DNA of 64,000 bases from Denitratimonas sp037478135 (GCF_037478135.1 NZ_JBBHDV010000006.1:1-64000), one strand, 5' to 3'; shown: positions 45,470 to 54,012, counted from the stretch's first letter. Program-made: numbers and translations. The notes: a model not told the origin generated them from the letters alone.

Positions 45470-46462
45470 ATGTGGGATTTCAATCTGGCGCAGGTGCTCG
45501 GCCTGCTGTTGCGTACCCTGCCGTTCCTGCTGCTGCGCATGCTGGTATATGCCGGCATCACGCTGGCGTACGTCATCGGCATCGGTGGCGGCAGCGGGGT
45601 GGGCTGGGTGATCGGTCGTGCCGGCGGAGTTGACGCTGCGGCCGGTGGTGCCTTCTGGGGGGCGCTGGTCGGCGTGGGCGTGATCAGCGGCGTCATGTAC
45701 TGGGCACGCGAATACCTGCTGTATCTGGTCAAGGCCGGGCATATCGCAGTGCTGGTCGAACTGCTGCAGGGCAAGTCCATTCCCGGCGGTCGCGGCCAGA
45801 TCGACTACGCCACCTCGGTGGTCAAGGAACGCTTCATCGAATCCTCGGTGCTGTTCGGTGTCGACCGGCTGGTGGCCGGCATCCTGCGCGCCTTCAACCG
45901 GGTGATGATGCGGGTGGCCAATTTCCTGCCGATTCCCGGTATCGAAGGCGTGGCCAAGTTCGCCGGCAACGTCATCACGATGTCGCTGACCTATGTCGAC
46001 GAAGTGATCCTGGCCTACAACATCCGCCACAAGATCGAGAACCCCTGGGCCGGCGCGCGTGATGGTCTGGTGCTGTATGCGCAGAACTACAAGAACCTGC
46101 TGAAGAACGCGCTGTGGCTGACATTGATCGTCTGGGGCGCGACCTTGGGCATCTTCCTGATCGTGTTCCTGCCGGTGGCCGCGCTGGCCACGCTGGTGCC
46201 GTCGGTGGGCGGTTTCTGGACCTTCGCGCTGGCCGCGATCACGGCCTGGGGCCTGAAGGCCGCGCTGGTGGATCCGCTCGCGATGGCCGCGCTGCTGCAG
46301 TGCTACTTCAAGGCCATCGAGGGCCAGCAGCCGAATCCGGAATGGGCCGGCAAGCTGGAATCGACTTCCGGCAAGTTCCGTGAACTGAAGGACAAGGCCG
46401 CGGGCTTCGTATCGCGTCGCACGGCCGAGCCGCAGGCGATGCCGCAACCGCCACAGTCCTGA
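45470..46462 (+). CDS. polytopic inner-membrane protein of unknown function
   Basis: A 330-residue protein with four or more membrane segments: two in the first 85 residues (including a G-I-G-G-G-S-G-V-G-W-V-I-G-R glycine-rich helix pair), a middle region (residues 90-200) that looks amphipathic and contains D-E-V-I-L-A-Y-N, two strong hydrophobic helices at about 215-265, and a soluble Gln/Pro-rich C-terminus. I do not recognise a family. It lies downstream of mscK by 102 bases and may be cotranscribed. A GAGGG site precedes the ATG. Confidence 0.75.
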   Translation: MWDFNLAQVLGLLLRTLPFLLLRMLVYAGITLAYVIGIGGGSGVGWVIGRAGGVDAAAGGAFWGALVGVGVISGVMYWAREYLLYLVKAGHIAVLVELLQGKSIPGGRGQIDYATSVVKERFIESSVLFGVDRLVAGILRAFNRVMMRVANFLPIPGIEGVAKFAGNVITMSLTYVDEVILAYNIRHKIENPWAGARDGLVLYAQNYKNLLKNALWLTLIVWGATLGIFLIVFLPVAALATLVPSVGGFWTFALAAITAWGLKAALVDPLAMAALLQCYFKAIEGQQPNPEWAGKLESTSGKFRELKDKAAGFVSRRTAEPQAMPQPPQS

Positions 46463-46488
46463 CGGATCTTTTCCCGCAGACGGAAACG

Positions 46489-46515
46489 AACGAGGCGCCC
46501 ATCGGGCGCCTCGTT
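46489..46515. terminator. bidirectional terminator between convergent genes
   Basis: AACGAGGCGCCC and GGGCGCCTCGTT form a 12-bp perfect stem with an ATC loop. It stops both the upstream membrane-protein transcript and the infC transcript. Confidence 0.85.
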
Positions 46516-46571
46516 GCATTACGGGTGCGGCGGCAGGGCTTGCGGCAGGAGCAGTTCCCGCCGCCGGAGGC

Positions 46572-47093
46572 TCAGGCCTTCTTCTTCGGCGCGATCATCA
46601 TGATCATCTGCCGCCCTTCCATCTTCGGGCGCTGCTCGACGACGGCGTCGTCCTTGAGATCGGCCTCGATGCGCTGGGTCATCGCCATGCCCAGCTCGGT
46701 ATGCGCCATTTCACGCCCACGGAAACGGACCACGACCTTGATGCGGTCGCCCTCGGCCAGGAAGCGGCGCATATTGCGCATCTTGATCTGGTAGTCGCCC
46801 GAGTCGGTCACCGGGCGGAACTTGACTTCCTTGATCTCGACCTGCTTCTGCTTCTTCTTGGCCTCGGAGGCCTTCTTCTGCTGCTCGAAGCGGAACTTGC
46901 CGAAGTCCATGATCTTGCAGACCGGTGGATCGGCATTGGGCTGGATTTCGACCAGATCCAGTCCGGCCTCTTCAGCCAGGCCCAAGGCCTCGTCGCGCGA
47001 AAGCACGCCGAGCATCTCGCCATCGGCGCCGATCACGCGCATTTGCAGCACGCGGATATCGCCGTTTCTCCGGTTCAGCTTGTCGGTATTTAT
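46572..47093 (-). CDS. infC: translation initiation factor IF-3
   Basis: A 173-residue IF-3, which binds the 30S subunit, prevents premature 50S joining and rejects incorrect start codons. The conserved body starts R-N-G-D-I-R-V and includes D-L-V-E-I-Q-P-N-A-D-P-P-V-C-K-I-M-D-F-G-K and the linker plus C-terminal domain with V-V-V-R-F-R-G-R-E-M. There is no ATG, GTG or TTG able to give the N-terminal I-N-T-D-K-L-N-R-R; an ATA at 47093 with GAGGA exactly 7 bases upstream is the best start. Non-AUG starts are a known self-regulatory device of infC (AUU in E. coli). It follows thrS by 42 bases, but no rpmI-rplT follows. Confidence 0.93.
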   Translation of the reverse strand: MNTDKLNRRNGDIRVLQMRVIGADGEMLGVLSRDEALGLAEEAGLDLVEIQPNADPPVCKIMDFGKFRFEQQKKASEAKKKQKQVEIKEVKFRPVTDSGDYQIKMRNMRRFLAEGDRIKVVVRFRGREMAHTELGMAMTQRIEADLKDDAVVEQRPKMEGRQMIMMIAPKKKA

Positions 47094-47135
47094 GTAGGCA
47101 TCCTCATTGGTTGGATTGTGTGTCCGCCCGCCATC

Positions 47136-49046
47136 TCAGACGAACGGCTCCTGTTCGGCACGCAGCCGCGCGGCAAAATCTTCCGGTGACATCGACCCCA
47201 GATCTTCCCCCGAGCGCGTACGGACTGCGACGCTCCCGTTTTCCTTCTCGCGATCACCGATCACCAGAAGATAGGGCACCCGCTGCAGCGTATGCTCGCG
47301 GATTTTATAGCCGATCTTCTCATTCCTCAAGTCGGTCGCGACCCGGAAGCCTTGATTTGCAAGGGCTTTCCCGATCGATTCCACGGCATCGGCCTGCGCG
47401 TCGGTGATGTTCATGACCACCGCCTGCACCGGCGCCAGCCAGCTCGGCAGAAGCCCGGCGTGATGTTCGATCAGGATGCCGATGAAACGCTCCATCGAAC
47501 CCACGATCGCACGGTGCAACATCACCGGATGGCGCCGCGCGCTGTGCTCGTCGACATATTCCGCGCCCAGCCGGCCGGGCATCATGAAGTCGACCTGCAC
47601 GGTGCCCAGCTGCCAGGTGCGGCCGATGGCGTCCTTGAGATGGTATTCGACCTTGGGGCCGTAGAACGCGCCCTCGCCGGGCAGCTCCTGCCAGTCCACG
47701 CCGGAGGCCTTCAGCGCATTGCGCAACGCGTCTTCGGCCTTGTCCCAGATGTCGTCGTCGCCCAGACGCGACTCGGGGCGCAGCGCGATCTTGATCTGGA
47801 TATCCTCGAAACCGAAGTCGCGGTAGACACGCAGCGCCTGCTGATGGAAGGCCCGCACCTCCTCTTCAACCTGATTTTCAGTGCAGAAGATATGCCCGTC
47901 GTCCTGGGTGAAGCCGCGTACCCGCAGAATGCCGTGCAGTGCGCCGGACGGTTCATTGCGATGACAGGAGCCGAATTCGCCGTAACGGATCGGCAGGTCG
48001 CGGTAGCTGTGCAGACCCTGGTTGAAGACCTGCACGTGGCCCGGACAGTTCATCGGCCGCACCGCATAAGTGCGCTTCTCGGACTCGGTGAAGAACATGT
48101 TGTCCTTGTAGTTGTCCCAGTGGCCGGACTTCTTCCACAACTCCACGTCCAGGATCTGCGGACAGCGCACCTCGCCATAACCGGTCTCGCGGTAGACGCG
48201 ACGCATGTACTGCTCGACCACCTGCCACAGTGCCCAGCCCTTGGGATGCCAGAACACCAGGCCGGGCGCCTCTTCCTGCAGATGGAACAGGTTCTGCGCC
48301 TTGCCGATGCGGCGGTGGTCGCGCTTCTCGGCTTCCTCGATGCGCTGCACATAGGCCTTGAGCTGCTTGCTGTCGGCCCAGGCCGTGCCGTAGATGCGTT
48401 GCAGCTGTTCGTTCTGCGAGTCGCCACGCCAGTAGGCGCCGGACGTGCGCAGCAGCTTGAACGCCTTCAGGAAACGCGTGTTGGGCACGTGCGGGCCGCG
48501 GCACATGTCGACGTATTCCTGATGGTGGTAAAGACCCATCGCGGTGACTTCCGGGCCCATGTCCTCGATCAGGCGCAGCTTGTAGTCCTCACCGCGCGAC
48601 TTGAAGACTTGGATCACCTCATCGCGCGGGGTCATGCGCTTGATCACGTCGTATTCGGTGTCGATCAATTCGGCCATGCGCTGTTCGATCGCGGCCAGAT
48701 CTTCCGGCGTGAACGGGCGCTCGGACCAGATGTCGTAATAGAAACCTTCCTCGATCACCGGGCCGATCACCATCTTGGCGTCCGGATACAGCTGCTTGAC
48801 CGCGTGGCCGACCAGATGCGCGCAGGAGTGGCGGATGATCTCCACGCCTTCGGCATCCCGTGGCGTGATGATCTGCAGCCTGGCATCGGATTCGATCAGG
48901 TCGCAAGCATCGACCAGACGGCCATCGACCTTGCCGGCGACCGTGGCCTTGGCCAGTCCAGGGCCGATCGAGGCGGCAACGTCCATCACCGAAACGGGAT
49001 GGTCGAATTCACGGCGGCTGCCGTCGGGAAGGGTGATGGCGATCAT
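47136..49046 (-). CDS. thrS: threonyl-tRNA synthetase
   Basis: A 636-residue class II synthetase charging tRNA-Thr. Domain order: TGS domain (1-60), editing domain with H-S-C-A-H-L-V-G-H (about 73-81), which hydrolyses Ser-tRNA-Thr, catalytic core with the zinc Cys in M-N-C-P-G-H and His residues further on, and the C-terminal anticodon-binding domain. ATG at 49046 with GGAGA seven bases upstream is preferred over 49100. Upstream are two hairpins (49060-49108), as might serve autoregulation. thrS is followed by infC, matching the conserved gene order. Confidence 0.96.
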   Translation of the reverse strand: MIAITLPDGSRREFDHPVSVMDVAASIGPGLAKATVAGKVDGRLVDACDLIESDARLQIITPRDAEGVEIIRHSCAHLVGHAVKQLYPDAKMVIGPVIEEGFYYDIWSERPFTPEDLAAIEQRMAELIDTEYDVIKRMTPRDEVIQVFKSRGEDYKLRLIEDMGPEVTAMGLYHHQEYVDMCRGPHVPNTRFLKAFKLLRTSGAYWRGDSQNEQLQRIYGTAWADSKQLKAYVQRIEEAEKRDHRRIGKAQNLFHLQEEAPGLVFWHPKGWALWQVVEQYMRRVYRETGYGEVRCPQILDVELWKKSGHWDNYKDNMFFTESEKRTYAVRPMNCPGHVQVFNQGLHSYRDLPIRYGEFGSCHRNEPSGALHGILRVRGFTQDDGHIFCTENQVEEEVRAFHQQALRVYRDFGFEDIQIKIALRPESRLGDDDIWDKAEDALRNALKASGVDWQELPGEGAFYGPKVEYHLKDAIGRTWQLGTVQVDFMMPGRLGAEYVDEHSARRHPVMLHRAIVGSMERFIGILIEHHAGLLPSWLAPVQAVVMNITDAQADAVESIGKALANQGFRVATDLRNEKIGYKIREHTLQRVPYLLVIGDREKENGSVAVRTRSGEDLGSMSPEDFAARLRAEQEPFV

Positions 49047-49572
49047 GCGGGATTCTCCACTTTCCGGCAGGGCGGAAAGTCCGGGAACATCGGGCCACAC
49101 GGCCCGATGGATGGGAAACGGGGGGAATACACAAAGTGCGGACGGAGCGCGGACATCCGTCGGGCGGCGGCCAATCCGGCCACAGCGGGGATGTCGGTCA
49201 GGTCGGGAACCGGGTTGACATGTCGCACACTGGTCCGGCGATTACCCGCCGGGCTCCTTTGATTCGGAAGACGTTGCCGGCTACGGCACGCGATCCCCGT
49301 GATTATCCGCCCATGGCCCGCGATGTCAACGCGGGTGCGGTCTGTCGCACGGACTGACACGGCCAGCGCACCTGACCACAAGGGACAACTGTTGGCACAT
49401 GGCAGCGCTGGCGCCTTCAGGCATGCTCGGGCCAGCGTGTGGGATCACGTGTGGGATAATAGGGCGCTTGCGCCAGGCCGCATCGGCCCGTCGCCGAGAT
49501 CCCCCCCCCGCCGCGCCCGCCTCCAGGGCCGTTGCGCGGCCCATTCCATCCATTCCATATCGAGCTGACTCC
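49047..49572. other. intergenic region between thrS and the Dcp gene
   Basis: This 526-base stretch separates divergent thrS and the dcp-like gene. It contains the thrS leader hairpins, a GGGATAATAGG sequence (49452-49462) with a possible -10 (GATAAT) for the dcp-like gene, and a run of nine C at 49501-49509. No open frame with a sensible start and codon use was found. Confidence 0.5.
49060..49108 (-). promoter_or_regulatory. two hairpins in the thrS leader
   Basis: ATCGGGCC and GGCCCGAT (49089-49108) form an 8-bp stem with a loop that reads GTGT on the RNA strand; CTTTCCG and CGGAAAG (49060-49079) form a 7-bp stem just 4 bases before the ribosome binding site. Such hairpins could be a ThrRS-binding operator, as in E. 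coli thrS, or simple structure; the thrS 5' region of other Lysobacterales would tell. Confidence 0.4.
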
Positions 49573-51765
49573 ATGATCTCATCCAGAACCCTGCTTGCCG
49601 GCGCCATCGCCATGGCACTGACCCTTTCGGCCTGTTCCAGCGAGACCGCCCCGGCCAACAGCACCGCCCCGGCCACGGAAACCGAAACGGCGCAGACCGA
49701 CGCCGGCCAAACCCAGAACAACCCCCTCTTCGAAGCCAGCACGCTGGCGTTCCAGGCACCGGACTTCAGCGCGATCCAGGACGAGCACTTCCTGCCGGCC
49801 CTGAACGAAGGCATGAAGCAGCATCTGGCCGAAATCGAGGCGATCGCTGCCAATCCGGAACCGGCGACCGTCGCCAACACGCTGGAAGCCATGGAGCGCT
49901 CCGGCGCGCTGCTGACCCGCACCAGCCAGGTGTTCTTCAACCTGGTCGGCACCGACAGCAATGACGAGCGCCGCGCCATCCAGTCGGAAATCGCGCCGCG
50001 TCTGGCTGCACATCAGGATGCGATCATGCTCGACCCGCGCCTGTTCGCGCGCGTCAAGGCACTCTATGACGGCCGCGCCGATGCCGGTCACGATGGCGAG
50101 ACCCTGCGCCTGATCGAACAGACCTACCAGCGCTTTGTGCGCGCCGGCGCGGAGCTGTCCGATGCCGACAAGGCGCGCGTGCGTGAACTGAACGAGGAAC
50201 AGGCCAAGCTCACCACCGCCTTCCAGCAGACGCTGATGAAGCAGACCGATGCCGCCTCGGTGATCGTGGAGAACGAAGCCGAACTGGATGGTCTGGATGC
50301 CGCCGCCATCGCCGCTGCCGCCAAGGCCGCCGCCGATGCCGGGCACGAAGGCAAGTGGCTGCTGCGCATCACCAACACCACGCGCCAGCCGGTGCTGACC
50401 TCACTCAACAACCGTGCCCTGCGCCAGCGCGTGTGGGAGGCCTCGGCCAATCGCGGCATGAGCGACGGCGAGGGCGACACCCGTCCGATGGTGCTGCAGC
50501 TGGCCAAGCTGCGGGCCGAGCGCGCCGCGCTGCTGGGCCAGCCCAACCACGCCGCCTTCGGCCTGCAGAACCAGATGGCCGGCACCCCGGAAGCGGTGCT
50601 GGGCATGCTCGACGAACTGGCACCTGCAGCCGTGGCCAACGCCAAGGCCGAAGCCGCCCAGATCCAGGATGCGATCAAGGCCGACGGCGGTGATTTCGAG
50701 CTGGCCCCGTGGGATTGGGAGTACTACGCCGAGAAGGTGCGCGCCAGCAACTACGATTTCGATCCGGAAGCGGTGAAGCCGTATTTCGAACTGAACCGCG
50801 TGCTCAACGACGGCGTGTTCTTCGCGCTGAACCGTTTCTACGGCGTCAGTTTCCGCGAGCGCACCGACCTGCCGGTCTATCACCCGGATGTGCGTGTGTT
50901 CGATGTGATTGACAGCGATGACAGCCAGATCGGCCTGTTCTACGTCGACTACTTCGCGCGCCCGAGCAAGCGCGGTGGCGCCTGGATGTCCTCCTTCCGC
51001 GGCCAGAGCCAACTGCTGGACCAGAAGCCGGTCATCATCAACGTGATGAACATCCCCAAGCCGGTCGACGGCCAGCCTGCGCTGATGAGCTTCGACGAGG
51101 TCACCACGATGTTCCACGAGATCGGCCACGGCGTGCACGGGCTGTTCTCGCAGGTGCGCTACCCGTCGCTGGCCGGCACCGCCGTTGCCCGCGACTTCGT
51201 CGAGTTCCCCTCGCAGTTCGAGGAGGACTGGAACAAGGACCCGACCGTGCTGGCCAACTACGCCCGCCACCACGAAACCGGCGAACAGATCCCGGCCGAA
51301 CTGCTGGAGAAGATGTTCAAGGCCTACAGCTTCAACCAGGGCTTCGACACGCTGGAGTACGTCTCCGCCGCGCTGCTGGACATGGAATGGCACCTGCTGC
51401 CGGCCGATGCCAACGTCGAGGACGTGGCCGCGTTCGAACAGGCCGCTCTGGCCAAGCACGGCGTCGATTTTGCCCCGGTGCCGCCGCGCTACCGCAGCAC
51501 CTTCTTCTCGCATGTGTTCGCCGGCGGCTATTCGGCCGGTTACTACGCCTACATGTGGAGTGAAGTGCTGGCCGCCGACGCGTTCGCCTACGTGCAGCAG
51601 CAAGGCGGCCTGAACAGCGAGGTCGGCAGCCGCTACCGCCGCGAAATCCTCTCGCGCGGCAACAGCCAGGACCCGATGCAGATGTACATCAACTGGCGCG
51701 GCCAGCAGCCGGATGTGGAGCACCTGCTGCGTCGCCGTGGCCTGAACACCCGCGCAGACGACTGA
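49573..51765 (+). CDS. dcp: Dcp-family M3 peptidyl-dipeptidase lipoprotein
   Basis: A 730-residue zinc metallopeptidase of the M3 family that releases C-terminal dipeptides. N-terminal lipobox L-S-A-C21 (M-I-S-S-R...L-T-L-S-A-C-S-S), so it is a lipoprotein rather than the usual soluble cytoplasmic or periplasmic Dcp. The zinc motif is F-H-E-I-G-H-G-V-H-G at about residue 515; downstream Glu and the R-Y-P...F-V-E-F-P-S-Q segment complete the site. The Tyr in R-Y-R-S-T-F-F-S-H-V-F is typical. ATG at 49573 is preferred over the upstream 49399 because it begins with a clean signal peptide. Confidence 0.9.
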   Translation: MISSRTLLAGAIAMALTLSACSSETAPANSTAPATETETAQTDAGQTQNNPLFEASTLAFQAPDFSAIQDEHFLPALNEGMKQHLAEIEAIAANPEPATVANTLEAMERSGALLTRTSQVFFNLVGTDSNDERRAIQSEIAPRLAAHQDAIMLDPRLFARVKALYDGRADAGHDGETLRLIEQTYQRFVRAGAELSDADKARVRELNEEQAKLTTAFQQTLMKQTDAASVIVENEAELDGLDAAAIAAAAKAAADAGHEGKWLLRITNTTRQPVLTSLNNRALRQRVWEASANRGMSDGEGDTRPMVLQLAKLRAERAALLGQPNHAAFGLQNQMAGTPEAVLGMLDELAPAAVANAKAEAAQIQDAIKADGGDFELAPWDWEYYAEKVRASNYDFDPEAVKPYFELNRVLNDGVFFALNRFYGVSFRERTDLPVYHPDVRVFDVIDSDDSQIGLFYVDYFARPSKRGGAWMSSFRGQSQLLDQKPVIINVMNIPKPVDGQPALMSFDEVTTMFHEIGHGVHGLFSQVRYPSLAGTAVARDFVEFPSQFEEDWNKDPTVLANYARHHETGEQIPAELLEKMFKAYSFNQGFDTLEYVSAALLDMEWHLLPADANVEDVAAFEQAALAKHGVDFAPVPPRYRSTFFSHVFAGGYSAGYYAYMWSEVLAADAFAYVQQQGGLNSEVGSRYRREILSRGNSQDPMQMYINWRGQQPDVEHLLRRRGLNTRADD

Positions 51766-51786
51766 GTTATTGCAGCAATGCAGCTG

Positions 51787-51817
51787 AAAAGGGCGCGCCT
51801 TCGGGTGCGCCCTTTTT
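51787..51817. terminator. bidirectional terminator between dcp and miaA
   Basis: AAAAGGGCGCGCC pairs with GGTGCGCCCTTTT around a TTCG tetraloop, with one G-U pair, followed by a T run. It separates the convergent dcp and miaA transcripts. Confidence 0.9.
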
Positions 51818-51836
51818 GTTGCCTGATCAGTATGGA

Positions 51837-52802
51837 TCAGGCTCCCGTTCCGAGAAACTGTTCCACCGCCTTCCCGATCTCGCCCACATCGCGCGCCGGG
51901 TCGAACCAGCGAGTATCCAGCTGCGCACGCAGCCAGGTGATCTGGCGCTTGGCCAGCTGACGCGTGGCGAAGATGCCGCGATCACGGAATTCGGCCAATG
52001 GCGTGCTCTGGGCCAGATGTTCCAACGCCTGCCGATAACCGACCGCGCGCATTGAAGGCAGATCCGGATGCAGGCGCGGATCGGCCGCCAGTGCCCGCAC
52101 TTCGTCGAGGAATCCGGCTTCGATCATCTGGTCGAAACGCAGCGCGATGCGTTCGTGCAGCAGCTCGCGCGCGGCCGGCGCAACCACCAGCTTCAATACC
52201 CGAAAGTCGAAACGCCGCCGCACGCCAGCCTGCTGCCAGGTGCTGATCGGCGTGCCGCTTGAACGGAATACCTCCAGCGCACGCTGGATGCGCTGCGCAT
52301 CGCCGGGCTTGATCCTGGCCGCAGCGGCGGGATCGACCTGCGCCAATTCCGCATGCATCGCAGGCCAGCCGCGCGTGGCAGCCTGCCGTTCGATCTCCTG
52401 GCGCAACGCCGGATCGGCCGGCGGCATGTCGGACAGACCTTCGAGCAGCGCGCGAAAGTACAGCCCGGTGCCACCGACCAGCAACGGAATACGCCCGGCG
52501 GCGTGGATATCGTGCATCGCCTGCAGCGCGTCAGCCGCGAACTCGGCGGCCGAATACGGCTGGTGCGGGTCACGGATATCGATCAGCCGATGCGGTGCGC
52601 GCGCCAGGGTGTCGGCATCCGGCTTGGCGCTGCCAATGTCCAGCCCGCGATACACCAGCGCCGAATCCACACTGACGATCTCCATGCCGAAACGCGCCAC
52701 CCAGTCCACCGCCAGCGCGGTCTTGCCCGAGGCCGTGGGCCCCATCAGCGCGATCGCTGGCGGGCGGGTATCGATGCGATGCTGGAACGGATCGGCTGAC
52801 AT
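51837..52802 (-). CDS. miaA: tRNA dimethylallyltransferase
   Basis: A 321-residue enzyme adding dimethylallyl to A37 of tRNAs reading UNN codons. Walker-A-like G-P-T-A-S-G-K-T at about 21-28, the D-S-A-L-V-Y-R-G-L-D-I-G-S-A-K-P motif, V-G-G-T-G-L-Y-F-R-A-L-L-E-G, and M-R-A-V-G-Y-R-Q are present. The ATG at 52802 fits the family; a longer reading to 52991 is unsupported. MutS and MiaA lie apart here, unlike the mutL-miaA-hfq order common elsewhere, and no hfq is near. Confidence 0.93.
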   Translation of the reverse strand: MSADPFQHRIDTRPPAIALMGPTASGKTALAVDWVARFGMEIVSVDSALVYRGLDIGSAKPDADTLARAPHRLIDIRDPHQPYSAAEFAADALQAMHDIHAAGRIPLLVGGTGLYFRALLEGLSDMPPADPALRQEIERQAATRGWPAMHAELAQVDPAAAARIKPGDAQRIQRALEVFRSSGTPISTWQQAGVRRRFDFRVLKLVVAPAARELLHERIALRFDQMIEAGFLDEVRALAADPRLHPDLPSMRAVGYRQALEHLAQSTPLAEFRDRGIFATRQLAKRQITWLRAQLDTRWFDPARDVGEIGKAVEQFLGTGA

Positions 52803-53310
52803 GCTCGGCACACGGGGAAATCCAGTGCGCGAGCCTACCCGGTCACGCGCCGGAGCGACCAGCCTACGCAGCATGCTGTAGCCAGCACCCGTTGCGGGAA
52901 TACCCGCGAGCGGTGATCGGGCAGGAGGCTCGGCGCATTGTTCTTCGCGTTTGAGTCGACCCTGCGTTGTGCAATGCACTGACTCAGGCACATGTCCATT
53001 CCATGACAGCTACCTGAGCCTTGGACTCCGCGCAATCAGAGTCTGGTTTTTTGGAAGTATTCGGCCGCCCACGCGCATTGCCACCGGCCGAGCGAGAACA
53101 CACCATCGGCGGAGCGTAGTCGGCTGCTTACCTTGCTGCCCGCACTCAGACTGGCCGTCAGACTGGCTGGAAACGGATCTTCAGCCCCAACGCATACGCC
53201 ACTTTCACAACGGTGGAAACGCTCGGGTTCACACAGCGCTGTACCATAGACGCGCCCACCCGCATGGCGTTGCAGTGCGTGCTGAATCCACCACCTGATA
53301 CCATCCCCTC
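52803..53310. other. intergenic region with HTH-antitoxin remnant
   Basis: About 500 bases without an intact gene. It contains a minus-strand fragment of a helix-turn-helix antitoxin (53158-53265). I see no promoter or repeat that explains the rest. Confidence 0.5.
53158..53265 (-). pseudogene. truncated XRE/HTH antitoxin C-terminus
   Basis: The last 36 codons read as V-G-A-S-M-V-Q-R-C-V-N-P-S-V-S-T-V-V-K-V-A-Y-A-L-G, followed by L-K-I-R-F-Q-P-V, which matches the recognition helix and C-terminal helix of HigA/XRE-type antitoxins (N-P-S-x-S-T-x-x-x-V-A-x-A-L-G). The expected N-terminal half of such a protein is absent upstream in this frame, so it seems to be a remnant, perhaps of a deleted HigBA-like module. 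Confidence 0.5.
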
Positions 53311-53499
53311 ATGCCGCACCATGCCACCATCACCTTGACGCCCGAAGAATCCGGCCTGCTCAACTGGTTCGGCGCGCTCACACCAGGGCAACGACTGGAC
53401 GAACTGCAATCACGCGTCGATTTCCTGCGTGTCTTCCGAGCCGATGACGACCAACAGCTTCCGGCGACTGATCGAAACACTGAACCGGCACGAGGTTGA
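53311..53499 (+). CDS. small protein partner of the nucleotidyltransferase
   Basis: A 62-residue acidic, helical protein (P-E-E-S-G-L-L-N-W-F-G-A-L-T-P-G-Q-R-L-D-E-L). It overlaps the next gene by 56 bases in another frame. Small proteins of this pattern (L-x-W-F-x-x-L-T-P-x-x-R-L) precede nucleotidyltransferase genes in other genomes, in an antitoxin-like arrangement. No good ribosome binding site is seen. Confidence 0.5.
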   Translation: MPHHATITLTPEESGLLNWFGALTPGQRLDELQSRVDFLRVFRADDDQQLPATDRNTEPARG

Positions 53500-53926
53500 G
53501 TTCGCTGTGGTCGGTGGCGTCGCCGCCGTATTGCACGGTGCCCCGGTGACGACCTTCGATCTGGATGCGCTGTTCCGTGTGAATGTGTCCAACGCGCAAC
53601 GCCTTCTGGCCGCATTGCAGGAGCTGCACGCCCGCTATCGCGGCCACATCCCGCCCTTGCATCCGACCCTGGCCGATCTGCTGGCAGGCGGTCATTTACT
53701 GCTCGCGACCGATGCAGGCCCGCTGGACATGCTCGGCTTCATCGGCGAGCACGAGCGTTACGAAGATGTCGCGAACGCCATCGTGCAGCTGAAAGCCGAC
53801 GATCTTTCGGTGCCGATCCTCGGTCTTGACGACCTGATCCGGGTGAAGCGTGCGCTATCCCGCGACAAGGATTTACCCGCACTTCGGCTGCTCGAATCGT
53901 TGGCGAAGCAGAAGCCCTCATCCTGA
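53444..53926 (+). CDS. nucleotidyltransferase-fold protein, toxin-like
   Basis: A 160-residue protein with a nucleotidyltransferase core: F-A-V-V-G-G-V-A-A-V-L-H-G-A-P-V-T-T-F-D-L-D-A-L-F, where the G-G and D-L-D carry nucleotide and metal binding. Similar DUF6036/AbiEii-like or MNT-type enzymes act as toxins in toxin-antitoxin systems that modify tRNA or HEPN partners. The C-terminal region (L-G-L-D-D-L-I-R-V-K-R-A-L-S-R-D-K-D-L-P-A-L) is conserved in this group. A GTG at 53429 would extend it by 5 residues. It overlaps the small upstream ORF, so the two probably form a module. Confidence 0.7.
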   Translation: MTTNSFRRLIETLNRHEVEFAVVGGVAAVLHGAPVTTFDLDALFRVNVSNAQRLLAALQELHARYRGHIPPLHPTLADLLAGGHLLLATDAGPLDMLGFIGEHERYEDVANAIVQLKADDLSVPILGLDDLIRVKRALSRDKDLPALRLLESLAKQKPSS

Positions 53927-53939
53927 CGCCCTGACCAAA

Positions 53940-54004
53940 GCCTGCTCCGTACTTGATGCGGTGTCCGGAGCAGGCCCTCTCCCGCACATGCATGTGCGGG
54001 AGAG
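53940..54004. repeat. two palindromes between convergent genes
   Basis: GCCTGCTCCG (53940-53949) and CGGAGCAGGC (53966-53975) form a 10-bp stem with a 16-base loop. Directly after it, CTCTCCCGCACATG and CATGTGCGGGAGAG (53977-54004) form a perfect 28-base palindrome of the same CCCTCTCC class as 15740-15768. Together they may terminate both flanking transcripts. Confidence 0.65.
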
Positions 54005-54012
54005 AGGAAACC

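Noticed and set aside
49047..49135. T-box riboswitch in front of thrS
   Set aside because: No specifier/antiterminator arrangement or T-box sequence is present, and T-boxes are not expected in Gammaproteobacteria.
53158..53409. Intact 83-residue gene on the minus strand
   Set aside because: Only the last third resembles a protein (HTH antitoxin); the first two thirds have no fitting start or codon use, and they run opposite the 62-residue ORF.
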